Assembly (NCBI GenBank): GCA_035578905.1
Contig: JAQJVL010000784.1
Location: forward strand, 124,001-188,000
DNA: 64,000 nucleotides
From: Stictocephala bisonia
Taxonomy: Eukaryota > Arthropoda > Insecta > Hemiptera > Membracidae
Direction of reading: 5' to 3'
Shown here one piece after another: positions 36,494 through 46,206 of the stretch (position 1 is its first letter; each line of letters begins with the position of its first letter). Both the position numbers and the translations under genes were made by a program. Below the pieces are notes generated by a model that made no database searches, was not told the origin of the DNA, and saw only the letters and a list, made by a program, of their open reading frames with translations.

Positions 36494-37417
36494 TGTGACG
36501 TTTTACACGTCCTAATTTATAAATAATTAATCGCTATGTGGGTTTTACAAATAAGCAACACGATATACTAAACAATTGCTAAATTTATTGAATATATAAA
36601 ATTAACTTATTATAATTAAATGAATTATTTCCTTAACTTTAACTATTGTGAAAAGTACAATTTACTATTAGGCCTACTTTTACAGTTAAACTAATTTATA
36701 TTTACAATCTTAGATGGCATCAATAATTACAACTACTAATTGCAAAGTGACTTTACTAAATTCCCTTCTTTTAATTACAATTCCTAGCTCTATAAAGTGG
36801 CTTTCCTAGATTCTCTACTATTATTTACAATTACTAACTATAAAGTGACTCTACTAGATTTCCTACTATTATTTACAATTACTGACTACGAAGTGACTGA
36901 TTACTAGATTCCCTACTACCTACAGTCCAAAGCTAACAGTTCACTCACAGTTTCTTCAGTGTCCCTTCAGAAGTCGTCCACAAGTACCGCACTGCTCCTT
37001 CGTTGATCCCCACAACGAACCACTCACCGGTAACTTCTCTGTAGACCACTTCACTATACTCGGACACTTCACTCGCACTGTAGAACTGTCTCACTGTCGC
37101 TGCAAACACCCGGGCTGTAGACTCTAGACTCACTGACTGACTGACTGACTGACTGACTGGCTCTGGTATCCGGGCCGTATATATCACCTGCAGGTCTCCA
37201 TCTAGAAGCTTCTTGAATTCCCCTGCGTCCGAAGTTCCATGACAGAGCTGGCTCGTCAACCCAGAAGATTCTAGAAGTCTATTGAAGAGGTAAAGGGGCG
37301 TTCATGCGTAAGCCATTGTGCCCCAAAGGTTGTAAACAAGCAGGGCAGGTGGTCAGCGACCCATCCATTACTTCCGCATCACAGGTTCCCAGGATAGAGG
37401 CCACTCGGAATGTCACA
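36494..37417 (-). repeat. 3' LTR
   Basis: 924 bp with TG...CA ends. Reading minus: TATA box at 37184-37178, a (TCAG)n run from about 37160, an AATAAA at 36589-36584, and an imperfect tandem of about 50 bp in four copies (36745-36925; each with AAAGTGACT...CTACTA...TTTACAATTACT). The 104-codon frame within it also occurs in the other LTR and is unlikely to be coding. Confidence 0.97.
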
Positions 37418-37419
37418 CT

Positions 37420-37432
37420 GCCCCCTCCTTAA
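37420..37432 (-). promoter_or_regulatory. Polypurine tract
   Basis: Minus strand reads TTAAGGAGGGGGCAG immediately before the 3' LTR. An A/G run in this position primes plus-strand DNA synthesis. The pol stop codon (TAA, 37431-37429) lies within it, so coding and priming signals overlap. Confidence 0.85.
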
Positions 37433-40400
37433 GGCTGATCGTCCCGATCAGCTTCCGCTCCATGGTACGGTGCTAGGCGATCAAGGTGGACCACAAGCAT
37501 CTTGCCTCTTGGGTGTCTTTGAATCCTGTAGACCACATCGTTGATTCGTGTCACTACCCGATAAGGTCCTTGCCAATCCTGTTGAAATTTCGGGCATCTC
37601 CCCTTCTTCCGGATGGGACTGTAGAGCCACACCAGGTCGTTCACCTGGAATCCAGTGGAATTGGCTTGCCGGTCGTAGCGAGCTTTCATTTTGTCACTGG
37701 CCATTTTTAGGTGCTGACGAGCGAACTCGTGAGTGTCGTGTAGGTGGTCGATGAGCTCGCAGGCGTAGTCCGTTGCGGGCTGCTTTGCGTCAGGTGGCAG
37801 GCCGAACATGAGGTCACTAGGCAGCCGCAGCTCCCTTCCGAAGATCATCCTCGCTGGGGTGAAACCCGTAGTATCGTGGACCGAAGATCTGTACGCCAGG
37901 AGGAAAATGGGCACCTTCCGATCCCAATCCCGCTGATTGGTAGACACAACTTTCCTGAGGTGTCCAACGAGTGTCTTTATGTATCTCTCGACCATCCCAT
38001 CAGATTGCGGATGAAGTGCAGTTGTCCGTGTCTTGTGCACTCCGAGACGCTGAAGCACCTCCTTCATCAACAGGGATCCGAAGTTCGTCCCTTGGTCACT
38101 GTGCAGCTCACGTGGCACTCCATACCGACAGATGAATTCGTTCACCAAGCACCCAGCTACTGTTGCGGCTTCTTGATTTGGTATGGCGTATACTTCTGGC
38201 CATTTCGTAAAGTAGTCCATGAGAACCAGGAGATATTTATTTCCTGCATCTGACATGGGAAATGGACCGGCGATGTCGATGGCGATCCTCTCGAAGGGTG
38301 CCCCAACGTTGTACTGTTGCATTCTGCCTCGACTTCTTGTTTGTGGCCCTCGGCTTCCAGTACAGACATCACATTGGCGGCACCACTTCTCTACATCAGC
38401 CCTCAAGTTCAACCAGTAGAACCGCTGACGTAGCTTGTCCACCGTTCTGTTGACACCTAAGTGCCCACCAGATGCTCCATTGTGGATCTCCTCCAGCACT
38501 TCCTTTCTTTTACTTCTGGGGAGCACAATCTGTTCAATCTGCTTCCTACCATTAGGGGCCTCCCAGATTCTTATAAGCACTCCGTTCTTAACCCTCATTG
38601 AGTCCCACTGTGCCCAGTAGCTCTTATAAACATGGTTCCTAGCTGCAATGGCCTCCCAGCTAGGACGAGCCCCCGATTCCTTCTCCCGCAGCAGTGGTCC
38701 AACCTCACTATCCTCAAGCTGCTCTTTACGGAGTTCCTCCGGCTCCCATCCACTAGCTGGCTCCAAAGAGACACAGCGCACTTCCACGGACAGATTCCTT
38801 TCTTCTACCTTGGAGCAGTGCTTACAACCCTCTGGGCAAGGTCGGCGAGACAGGGCGTCGGCATTGGAATGGATTCTCCCTCGTCGGTGTTCAGAGGTGA
38901 AGTTGTATTCTTGAAGACGCTGCACCCATCGAGCTGTCTGTCCCTCCAGGTTCTTGAAGTTCATTAGCCAAGTCAGGGCAGAATGGTCGGTCCTTAAATG
39001 GAAAGGCTGTCCATAGAGGTACTTGTGAAAGTGCTCTAATGACTTCACGACTGCAAGTAGCTCTCTTCTGGTGACGCAATAATTCCTCTCTGCTTTGGAT
39101 AGCGTTCTGCTGAAGTAAGCTATTACAGCTTCATGGTCGTTCTGAACTTGGGAGAGAACTGCCCCTATACCCACATCGCTGGCGTCCGTGTCCACAATGA
39201 ACTTCTCTCCAAACCGTGGGAACCCTAAGATTGGAGCGCTGCAAAGAGAAGTTTTAAGTGTCTCAAAAGCCTCACTAGCCTCCGGAGTCCACTCAAACTT
39301 ACGCTGTTCTTCAGTGAGCTTGGTCAGAGGCTTAGCAATATCAGCATAGCCCTTCACGAAGCGGCGGTAGTAGGTGCACAGTCCAAGAAAACTCCTCACC
39401 TCATGTTTGTTACGTGGGACAGGCCACTCCTTCACGGTGCTAATCTTCTCCGGGTCCACAGTCACTCCTTCGGATGACACTACGTGTCCAAGATAGTTAA
39501 CCTTATTCTTGAAAAGATTACATTTTTTTAGGTTTAACTTCAGGTTGGAAGAACGAAGCCTCTTAAAAACTTTCTCCAAATTCTGAAGATGGTCGTTAAA
39601 CGTCTTCCCTAGGACTATGATGTCGTCCAGATACACTAGACAAGTTTCCCAAGTCAGTCCCCGTAGCACATTTTCCATGAGTCTCTCGAAGGTAGTTGGA
39701 GCGTTGCAGAGTCCAAAGGGCATTACCGTGAACTGCCAAAGTCCGTTTCCATTCCCTATGGAAAACGCTGTCTTCTCTTTGTCCTCCGGAGCTATCTCCA
39801 CCTGCCAGTACCCGCTCTTCAAGTCAAGGGTCGAGAAGAACTTACAGCCTCCGAGAGCATCCAGAGTGTCGTCAATCCGGGGCAAGGGATAACTGTCTTT
39901 CTTCGTAGCATTGTTCAGTAGTCGGTAATCCACGCAGAACCTGGAAGTCCCATCCTTCTTCTTTACTAGTACTACCGGCGAAGTCCATGGGCTGCTGGAG
40001 GGCTCAATCACTCCATCTTGCTCCATTTCTTTTATTTTTCGCTCTGCCTCTTCTCTCTTCGCCCAGGGTAGTCTCCTAGGTATTTGACGGATTGGTCTAG
40101 CGTCTCCAACATCAATTTTATGTTGAACCACAGTTGTCCTACCTTTTGGCCCCGTAGCAGTTTCAAACACATCTTGATACTCTGTTATTAGCCTAGCGAC
40201 TTGCTTCGTTTGATCCAATGTCATTCCCCTGCATGCATCTCTTACAAACTCCGCTATGTCTTCTGGAAGGTTTTTATGGTCTGAAGAGATATTCCTATCA
40301 GCTCGTGAAACAGAAGAAACCGAAGAACATTTACCTAGGAGCCTACCTTGTTTCAATGCAACAGGATGGTCATTCAAATTCATTATACGGACTGGAACTT

Positions 40401-40842
40401 CCTTAGAAGATTTGAACAGTGTTTTTGCTACAAGTACCCCACGTCCAAGTTCCTCGTCGTTTATAACTGGTTCCAGCATTAAGTTCTGGCCTTCCGGAAT
40501 AGTTTTGTCCATTTCTGCTCTGACGATCTTCTGAGTTCGAGGTGGCAGAGTGGCGTCCTTCAACAAGCGCACCCAAGAAGATAAATTCTTCCTATGCTGA
40601 AGAGCAACTTCCTCTCCCCCAATGGTCGTCGGAGTTATTTTCATTGAGGAAGGACAAATATCTTCATTCAATATCGTCATCGTTGCACCAGTGTCCAGCA
40701 AAAGGCTTCTGGGCTCCCCGTTTACCAATCCGTCTATGTAAAGGCTGTTGGTCTGACCTGACAAAGATGCTACGATGATGCTCTTAGCTGGGGCCTCAAG
40801 TTGCTGGGTTGACAGTTGCCCCTTCCCATCAACCCTTTTTAG
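37429..40842 (-). CDS. pol: Pol polyprotein (PR-RT-RH-IN)
   Basis: Makes the element's protease, reverse transcriptase, RNase H and integrase. Numbering from a TTG at 40764 (1111 residues): protease DTGA at 24-27; RT from about 225 with YLDD at 378-381; RNase H with DTDASD at 525-530, E568, D593 and D636; integrase zinc finger H761, H768, C798, C801; catalytic D830, D890, E926 with exactly 35 residues between the last two (DD35E); C-terminal GPY module around QGPYRVV. There is no ATG at the start: the frame is open back to 40869 and overlaps the end of gag by about 30 nt in the -1 frame, so it is most likely made as a Gag-Pol fusion by frameshifting at 40842-40848. I start it at 40842, the first codon after the predicted slip. 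No internal stops. It ends in the polypurine tract. Confidence 0.97.
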   Translation of the reverse strand, partial: LKRVDGKGQLSTQQLEAPAKSIIVASLSGQTNSLYIDGLVNGEPRSLLLDTGATMTILNEDICPSSMKITPTTIGGEEVALQHRKNLSSWVRLLKDATLPPRTQKIVRAEMDKTIPEGQNLMLEPVINDEELGRGVLVAKTLFKSSKEVPVRIMNLNDHPVALKQGRLLGKCSSVSSVSRADRNISSDHKNLPEDIAEFVRDACRGMTLDQTKQVARLITEYQDVFETATGPKGRTTVVQHKIDVGDARPIRQIPRRLPWAKREEAERKIKEMEQDGVIEPSSSPWTSPVVLVKKKDGTSRFCVDYRLLNNATKKDSYPLPRIDDTLDALGGCKFFSTLDLKSGYWQVEIAPEDKEKTAFSIGNGNGLWQFTVMPFGLCNAPTTFERLMENVLRGLTWETCLVYLDDIIVLGKTFNDHLQNLEKVFKRLRSSNLKLNLKKCNLFKNKVNYLGHVVSSEGVTVDPEKISTVKEWPVPRNKHEVRSFLGLCTYYRRFVKGYADIAKPLTKLTEEQRKFEWTPEASEAFETLKTSLCSAPILGFPRFGEKFIVDTDASDVGIGAVLSQVQNDHEAVIAYFSRTLSKAERNYCVTRRELLAVVKSLEHFHKYLYGQPFHLRTDHSALTWLMNFKNLEGQTARWVQRLQEYNFTSEHRRGRIHSNADALSRRPCPEGCKHCSKVEERNLSVEVRCVSLEPASGWEPEELRKEQLEDSEVGPLLREKESGARPSWEAIAARNHVYKSYWAQWDSMRVKNGVLIRIWEAPNGRKQIEQIVLPRSKRKEVLEEIHNGASGGHLGVNRTVDKLRQRFYWLNLRADVEKWCRQCDVCTGSRGPQTRSRGRMQQYNVGAPFERIAIDIAGPFPMSDAGNKYLLVLMDYFTKWPEVYAIPNQEAATVAGCLVNEFICRYGVPRELHSDQGTNFGSLLMKEVLQRLGVHKTRTTALHPQSDGMVERYIKTLVGHLRKVVSTNQRDWDRKVPIFLLAYRSSVHDTTGFTPARMIFGRELRLPSDLMFGLPPDAKQPATDYACELIDHLHDTHEFARQHLKMASDKMKARYDRQANSTGFQVNDLVWLYSPIRKKGRCPKFQQDWQGPYRVVTRINDVVYRIQRHPRGKMLVVHLDRLAPYHGAEADRDDQP

Positions 40843-42107
40843 TTTTCCTGCCTCTGCCCCCGAGAGGCTTTACTCGGGCATTTACTTCGGGGATGGCCTA
40901 ACTCTCCACACCCCCAACAGCGAATCTCCTTCTTCCGGTCCCTCAGGGCATCAAGCACTTTTCTTACGATGTCTTCTATCTTCATAGGTTCTTCTTCCTC
41001 TGCGTAGACTCCTCGCAGACGTGCCTGGCCCCGGACGGATTGCTTTACGGCCTCAAACTCTAAGGCTTGCGTCAGGGCCTCGTTTAACGTGTTAGGCCGG
41101 GCCAACTTTACAGCCTGCTGCGTCTCAGCATCCCGCAGCCCATCGAGGAACCTTTCAATGGATAGGCTCTCGTAGACAGCTTCGTCCACTGTAGGATAAG
41201 CGCCCCTCACTAATCGTGCGATGTCAGCTTCGAATTCTTGAAGACTCTCATTGGACTTCTGGTGACGACTCCTGAGCTGAGATCTGTAGACCAGTTCCAT
41301 GTGTTTATGTCCGAACCGCATTTCCAACCGTCTAATCAAATCTTCGTAATTCTGTCGCTCAGCAGGTGGAACGGTTTGCAGTACGCTCAGAGCTTCTCCA
41401 CGAAGTGAAAGGCACAACATGGACGCCTTCGCTGATGATGGCCAATTGTAGACAGCAGCGGCAGTCTCAAACAAAGTAATAAAATCTTCCCAGGACATCT
41501 TTCCGTCGAAGGTTGGCAAACTTGCGTTATTTACGGGTGGACACACACTGGGCCGAGGTTTAAGACTGGGTGGTTGCTGTCCACTTCCTGAGATCCCAGG
41601 TGGTTCGTTGCAGGTTATTGACTCCTTCCTCCCCTGAACCATTTCTTCTAAAAACCTAATCCTATCACCTAATTGCTTCGAACTGTCATCTAATTGTTTT
41701 TTAAATTCGTTCGAACAGTCATCTAATTGTTTTTTAAATTCGTTCGAACAGTCATCTAATTGTTTTTTAAATTCGTCTTCAACTTGGCAAATTTTATAAT
41801 TAAATTCTGTAGCTAACTCTTCCTTCAAGGTTTTACAATTACTATTTAGTTTTTCGGTTAAGTCATCTTTCACTTCTTTTAAGTCACTATGTAATTTCTC
41901 TGCATTTCTGGTAATCATAGACTTAAGTGAACTAGCTTCAGTTTCAAAAAGGAATGTTTCTGGATCATCCCCTGCTTCTAGCATTGCCTGCTTAAGTCTA
42001 CTTACTAAAACTGATTTTGTTCCAGTATGATCTAAGTCCCTTTCTTCTAACTCCCGCTTTAAATCAGCCACTTTTAAGTCTACTAACTTAACTCCACTAG
42101 ATGCCAT
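40839..42107 (-). CDS. gag: Gag polyprotein with SAP-like N-terminus
   Basis: Forms the particle and binds the RNA. 422 residues from ATG at 42107-42105. Residues about 10-44 (VADLKRELEERDL, then SVLVSRLKQAM) fit a SAP-type helix-turn-helix, a module that binds AT-rich DNA. Residues 55-160 are charged and helical, probably coiled coil, with a tandem 11-residue repeat EFKKQLDDCSN at 112-144 (33-bp DNA repeats at about 41676-41774). Residues about 205-365 match the Ty3/gypsy Gag core (LPTFDGKMSWEDFITLFE; later SLSIERFLDGLRD). A single CCHC knuckle is C397-x2-C400-x4-H405-x4-C410. It ends 12 residues later at TAA (40841-40839), directly after a slippery heptamer. Confidence 0.95.
   Translation of the reverse strand: MASSGVKLVDLKVADLKRELEERDLDHTGTKSVLVSRLKQAMLEAGDDPETFLFETEASSLKSMITRNAEKLHSDLKEVKDDLTEKLNSNCKTLKEELATEFNYKICQVEDEFKKQLDDCSNEFKKQLDDCSNEFKKQLDDSSKQLGDRIRFLEEMVQGRKESITCNEPPGISGSGQQPPSLKPRPSVCPPVNNASLPTFDGKMSWEDFITLFETAAAVYNWPSSAKASMLCLSLRGEALSVLQTVPPAERQNYEDLIRRLEMRFGHKHMELVYRSQLRSRHQKSNESLQEFEADIARLVRGAYPTVDEAVYESLSIERFLDGLRDAETQQAVKLARPNTLNEALTQALEFEAVKQSVRGQARLRGVYAEEEEPMKIEDIVRKVLDALRDRKKEIRCWGCGELGHPRSKCPSKASRGQRQEN
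40842..40848 (-). promoter_or_regulatory. Probable -1 ribosomal frameshift site
   Basis: Minus-strand GGAAAAC read as G-GAA-AAC in the gag frame, immediately followed by the gag TAA. A slip of one base back enters the open pol frame (next codon CTA). It departs from the strict XXXYYYZ rule in the first triplet in the same manner as the known GGATTTA retroviral site. Pol has no ATG of its own near its start, which supports a fusion. The downstream pairing structure was not computed. Confidence 0.65.
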
Positions 42108-42223
42108 CGTTCTTTTGCAAAACTTCGTCTGAACAATATAGAATTACAGTAAATGAATTCAATAAACAGCTTAACAATAACTATCAATAAATAAAAATAT
42201 TAAACGTGTTGCTCTAACAAATC

Positions 42224-42242
42224 AATCCCACTTCTGACACCA
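42224..42242 (-). promoter_or_regulatory. Primer binding site, tRNA-Leu type
   Basis: One base inside the 5' LTR the minus strand reads TGGTGTCAGAAGTGGGATT, complementary over 19 nt to a tRNA 3' end of the form AATCCCACTTCTGACA-CCA. That acceptor/T-arm sequence is characteristic of animal tRNA-Leu; the match is from memory of the tRNA family and was not searched. Confidence 0.85.
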
Positions 42243-42243
42243 G

Positions 42244-43167
42244 TGTGACGTTTTACACGTCCTAATTTATAAATAATTAATCGCTATGTGGGTTTTACAA
42301 ATAAGCAACACGTTATACTAAACAATTGCTAAATTTATTGAATATATAAAATTAACTTATTATAATTAAATGAATTATTTCCTTAACTTTAACTATTGTG
42401 AAAAGTACAATTTACTATTAGGCCTACTTTTACAGTTAAACTAATTTATATTTACAATCTTAGATGGCATCAATAATTACAACTACTAATTGCAAAGTGA
42501 CTTTACTAAATTCCCTTCTTTTAATTACAATTCCTAGCTCTATAAAGTGGCTTTCCTAGATTCTCTACTATTATTTACAATTACTAACTATAAAGTGACT
42601 CTACTAGATTTCCTACTATTATTTACAATTACTGACTACGAAGTGACTGATTACTAGATTCCCTACTACCTACAGTCCAAAGCTAACAGTTCACTCACAG
42701 TTTCTTCAGTGTCCCTTCAGAAGTCGTCCACAAGTACCGCACTGCTCCTTCGTTGATCCCCACAACGAACCACTCACCGGTAACTTCTCCGTAGACCACT
42801 TCACTATACTCGGACACTTCACTCGCACTGTAGAACTGTCTCACTGTCGCTGCAAACACCCGGGCTGTAGACTCTAGACTCACTGACTGACTGACTGACT
42901 GACTGACTGGCTCTGGTATCCGGGCCGTATATATCACCTGCAGGTCTCCATCTAGAAGCTTCTTGAATTCCCCTGCGTCCGAAGTTCCATGACAGAGCTG
43001 GCTCGTCAACCCAGAAGATTCTAGAAGTCTATTGAAGAGGTAAAGGGGCGTTCATGCGTAAGCCATTGTGCCCCAAAGGTTGTAAACAAGCAGGGCAGGT
43101 GGTCAGCGACCCATCCATTACTTCCGCATCACAGGTTCCCAGGATAGAGGCCACTCGGAATGTCACA
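42244..43167 (-). repeat. 5' LTR
   Basis: 924 bp, same as the 3' LTR except for two positions. It supplies the promoter for the element. Predicted U3 is about 263 bp (43167-42905). R would be long (about 590 bp, to just beyond AATAAA at 42339-42334) and U5 short. Confidence 0.97.
42900..42934 (-). promoter_or_regulatory. LTR core promoter: TATA box plus TCAGT initiator
   Basis: On the minus strand ATATATA begins at 42934, and the first TCAGT of a (TCAG)n run has its A at 42904, 30 nt downstream. TATA near -30 with TCAGT at +1 is the standard arthropod core promoter. The repeat offers six or so further in-phase initiators 4 nt apart, so start sites may be spread. The same arrangement is in the 3' LTR (37184-37154). 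Confidence 0.75.
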
Positions 43168-43171
43168 ATAC
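43168..43171. repeat. Target site duplication, right (ATAC)
   Basis: Copy of 36490-36493 immediately after the LTR end GTCACA. Confidence 0.9.
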
Positions 43172-44275
43172 TTAGTCCGCTTCTCTTCTTAATCTACGTC
43201 AATGATGTTGGCACATCTGTACAAAACGGACACATTGTTCAGTACGCAGATGACACGACTCTCTGTCTGAAAGCGAACTCAATCAAAGAACTCGAGCAAA
43301 TTGCTCTCGTGGAGCTCAACAGCACCATTCAACATTTCAACGAGCTCAACCTCAAAAACCAATCCAACAAAATCAAATTTCATTAAATTCTCTTTGCACC
43401 AAAAAGACTTAGACAGTCTAGCGGTCATGTTAGATGGAACTGAGATCGAAGAGGTCTACACAACCAAGTTCCTCGGAATACATCTTGATAAAGGTTTGAC
43501 GTGGGATTGCCATGTAGACCATGTTTGCTCAAAACTTTCCTCAGGAATTTATGTCTTGAGAAAACTATCAGAGTACTGCCCGACTCAGGTTCTGATGACG
43601 GCGTACTACGGAGTCATCTACCCTCATCTCTCCTACGGACTGACTGTGTGGGGTGGATGCTCAAACTCAAACCTCTCAAGAGTTTTCATCCTCCAAAAAA
43701 GAGCGTTGCGAACAATTGCAAAATTGAAACAAAGAGAGTCGTGTAAGCCAGTATTCAAAAATCTGAATTTGTTGACATTACCCTGCCTCTACATCTTGGA
43801 AACTTGTCTCTTTTTCAAATCAAAATGTCATGCTATAAGAGGTTGCGACATACACTCTTATGACACTAGAGGCAGGGGCGACTACCATTCTGGGAGGCAC
43901 AGAACGGTAGTTTATGAGCGACTGCCTGTACAGGCAGGAGTAAAATTTGTCAACAAATTGCCAAACTCAATTAAGAGTGCCCCCACGCTGAAGGCGTTTA
44001 AATCTCGTCTAAAAGCAAAGCTGATTGCAGAGGCATTCTACAGCTTAGACGAATTTATGGCACACAACTGGGAGACCTAGCGAAATTTATTGGGTTAGGC
44101 TACTGAGTGGGTTTATGAGATGAATGCGTGTATTAATGTGTTTTGTATGTTTGAAAGGGATCTCGATGGAAGAATGAATGGCTAAACAATAGCGAATAGC
44201 AATAATGAATACTTGACGATTGCAATGCATATTTTTACTATGTTCTACGCAATAAATCATTTATTTATTTATTTA
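43172..44275 (+). pseudogene. Jockey-type LINE reverse transcriptase, 3' part and tail
   Basis: Continues the 36140-36493 frame after the LTR insertion. SPLLFLIYVND is followed by QYADDTTL, the YADD catalytic box (about 43240-43260). The frame then breaks near 43354-43358, a run of five A; one base fewer would join it to the downstream frame 43364-44080. That downstream part holds the RT thumb (TTKFLGIHLDKGLTWDCHVD) and C-terminal domain (LPNSIKSAPTLKAFKSRLKA) and stops at 44080. A 3' UTR follows, with AATAAA near 44251 and an (ATTT)n tail, as in jockey-type LINEs. Apart from the LTR insertion and this shift the sequence is well preserved. Confidence 0.92.
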
Positions 44276-44304
44276 TCACGTGTTTCCAAACATTTTTTTT
44301 AACG

Positions 44305-44575
44305 GGAGTTATTTTTAAATGGATTTTTTCCCAACAAATTGCATTTGATTAAGAAATTACTTTGTGGATTCCTAATAAGTTTTATAGAAAAAACATGAAA
44401 AATATTCAAAAGCATGTAAATATGTAATATCAAAAGCAAATCCAATGTGCAATATGATAACGTTTAAAATGACAGATCATACACGACTTTTGGTTAATAA
44501 ATAACGAAAAATATGGTTCGCAAATAAACTTTTTTCTTATGGTATTAGAACCAACATGGCTGACAGCTTCTGTAG
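44305..44575 (+). repeat. Inverted repeat, left arm
   Basis: Matches the reverse complement of 46207-46514 over about 270 bp: shared CAAATTGCATTTGATYAAG, AATATCAAAAGCAAA and ACCAACATGGC blocks. The arms are about 80% alike by eye and lie 1.6 kb apart. Confidence 0.75.
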
Positions 44576-44764
44576 ATTCTTAAAGGTTCTTCTGGAATAT
44601 GTAAGGTCACCATGCTCCATTATATATTCCAATAATACCTCAAGGAACCTTCAATATTAGTACATTAAGGAACCTTCAATATTAGTTTTCATAGAAACTC
44701 TCATATATACAATTTTGGGTGTCTTTACAAACTTTAACTGAAATTTGGACAATTAATTTAAAAC

Positions 44765-45200
44765 CAGGGAACACCCCTGCACGCTTCGCGTGCCAACCAC
44801 GTCAATCGCTGCGCTCGTTACACCTCGAACTCCGGCCTCGGGCTGTGAATTTTCACTACAAATAATATTAGGTTAACTGTATAGTATAAAATCTCAATAT
44901 TAATAACTCACATTACTTGCGTCACTACCTACTTCTAAGTAGCCTTTAAACACCTAATCATATTCCTGAGCCTATTTCAAACGTGTTCATTACAACCTTC
45001 CCTGGTTTATCGTTATGAAACATATAACCTCCTCACTATTACAAACACCATTGTTTACATTCCAACAGCTGTTATATCTTTTTATAAATCATAATTTTTT
45101 CATTTGAACAGCTGTTCTGTTCGGTTCATTTAAATCTCTCCCCATGTTATTCTTATGGCCATAAAACGTACTTTGAGGGCTTCACACATTCTTCAGGGTG
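44765..45200 (+). mobile_element. RTE-like dispersed repeat with GC hairpin, copy 1
   Basis: Begins ACACCCCTGCACGCTTCGCG; GCACGC and GCGTGC (44779-44793) form a 6-bp hairpin around TTC. CTGCGCTC, TTTTCACTACAAATAAT and AGCCTATTTCAAACGTGTTC follow, shared with 48851-49065. It ends near a TTATTCTTATGGCC block, which in the other copy leads into the RTE-like tail. No coding part seen. Confidence 0.6.
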
Positions 45201-46206
45201 CAAAATATTGACGAAGTAAGAACGTATTGCACAACTACGAACGGAAGCAAATTTGTTGACACCCCAGCCGTTTAAATTGGTCAAGAAATAAGGGAGGAGT
45301 TACGTTGACAAAAAACGTCTTCACGTATTATATATAAGGATGACAGTGTATAATGTTGCAGGTCTGTCAAACACATTACTAACTGAAGTGACCACGTTTT
45401 TATTCAATAATAGCACTAACACTAATGTTTGTTGGGACGAATTTTGGGTGTTTTGGTAAAGGCATAAAAAAGCCTCGTAAAATTTAATCGCCGATTGGTG
45501 AAACGATGTATTGCACAAAATGCCACTACTCCTGTCAATATCGTGTCCCTTTTTTTGTTACGATCGTCCTTTTAATATTTCCTTTGCCTCCGGTGAGTCA
45601 AAAATATATTTGTAAAAGTAAATGAAGTAATGATACAATAAACACTGAGATTAAGACTTTTTGCTATTGACTATTTACTTGATATATAATTAATTGTTAA
45701 TATATAATTAATTAAAAAATAATAACTAGTTTTTCTAGTTTTTCTAATAGATATATAATTAATTAAAAAATAATAACTAGTTTTTCTAACTAATTGCATT
45801 ATTTTTTATTTGTACATTATTTGTACAAACGTCATTTGAGTAATTATACAATTAAATCTATGTACAATTTTTTTATCAGCGTATTCAAAAATACTAATAT
45901 GAAATAAGGCTTTAAGCTTGTTATTAGTATTATTACAATACTAATGTTAAATAAGATTATAAGATTGGTATCAGTATTAAATACCGTTGTAGAAATAAGC
46001 TAAGATGTTTAGAATCGGTAGCCTATTAGTACAATTTTAATTAGGTAGTAATTTTATTAGGTTTTTAATTAATTAGTAATTTTAATTAGGTAGTACAATA
46101 AAAATTAGTAGTAATTTTCATTTACACGTATGTTATATTACTATTCTGCAATTTGAATCAATAATACTAATACCTTAATACTAACCGTAAATTAAGGGTC
46201 TTCCCA
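45201..46206. other. AT-rich, small direct repeats only
   Basis: A 36-bp block (ATATATAATTAATTAAAAAA and on to TAGTTTTTCT) occurs twice at about 45700-45738 and 45752-45787. AGTAATTTTA/TTAGGTAGTA motifs recur at 46030-46110. No gene seen. Confidence 0.5.

Larger units (their letters stand above)
36494..43167 (-). mobile_element. Complete Ty3/gypsy LTR retrotransposon
   Basis: A 6674-bp element on the minus strand: 5' LTR 42244-43167, primer site, gag, pol, polypurine tract, 3' LTR 36494-37417. LTRs start TGTGAC and end GTCACA. Over 924 bp I find two differences (A/T at 36563 versus 42313, T/C at 37040 versus 42790). Both long frames are uninterrupted, so insertion was recent and the copy may still be competent. 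No envelope-like frame lies between pol and the 3' LTR. It sits antisense inside a LINE. Confidence 0.97.

Noticed and set aside
36945..37259. 104-codon frame in each LTR (also 42695-43009)
   Set aside because: Identical in both LTRs by descent, overlaps the TATA/initiator region, and has no recognised domain.
37429..37460. Possible env frame after pol
   Set aside because: Pol stops inside the polypurine tract, so there is no room for another gene before the 3' LTR.
37486..40987. Plus-strand frames opposite pol and gag (for example 37744-38253, 38632-38967)
   Set aside because: Antisense shadows of a well-supported minus-strand coding region; no domain.
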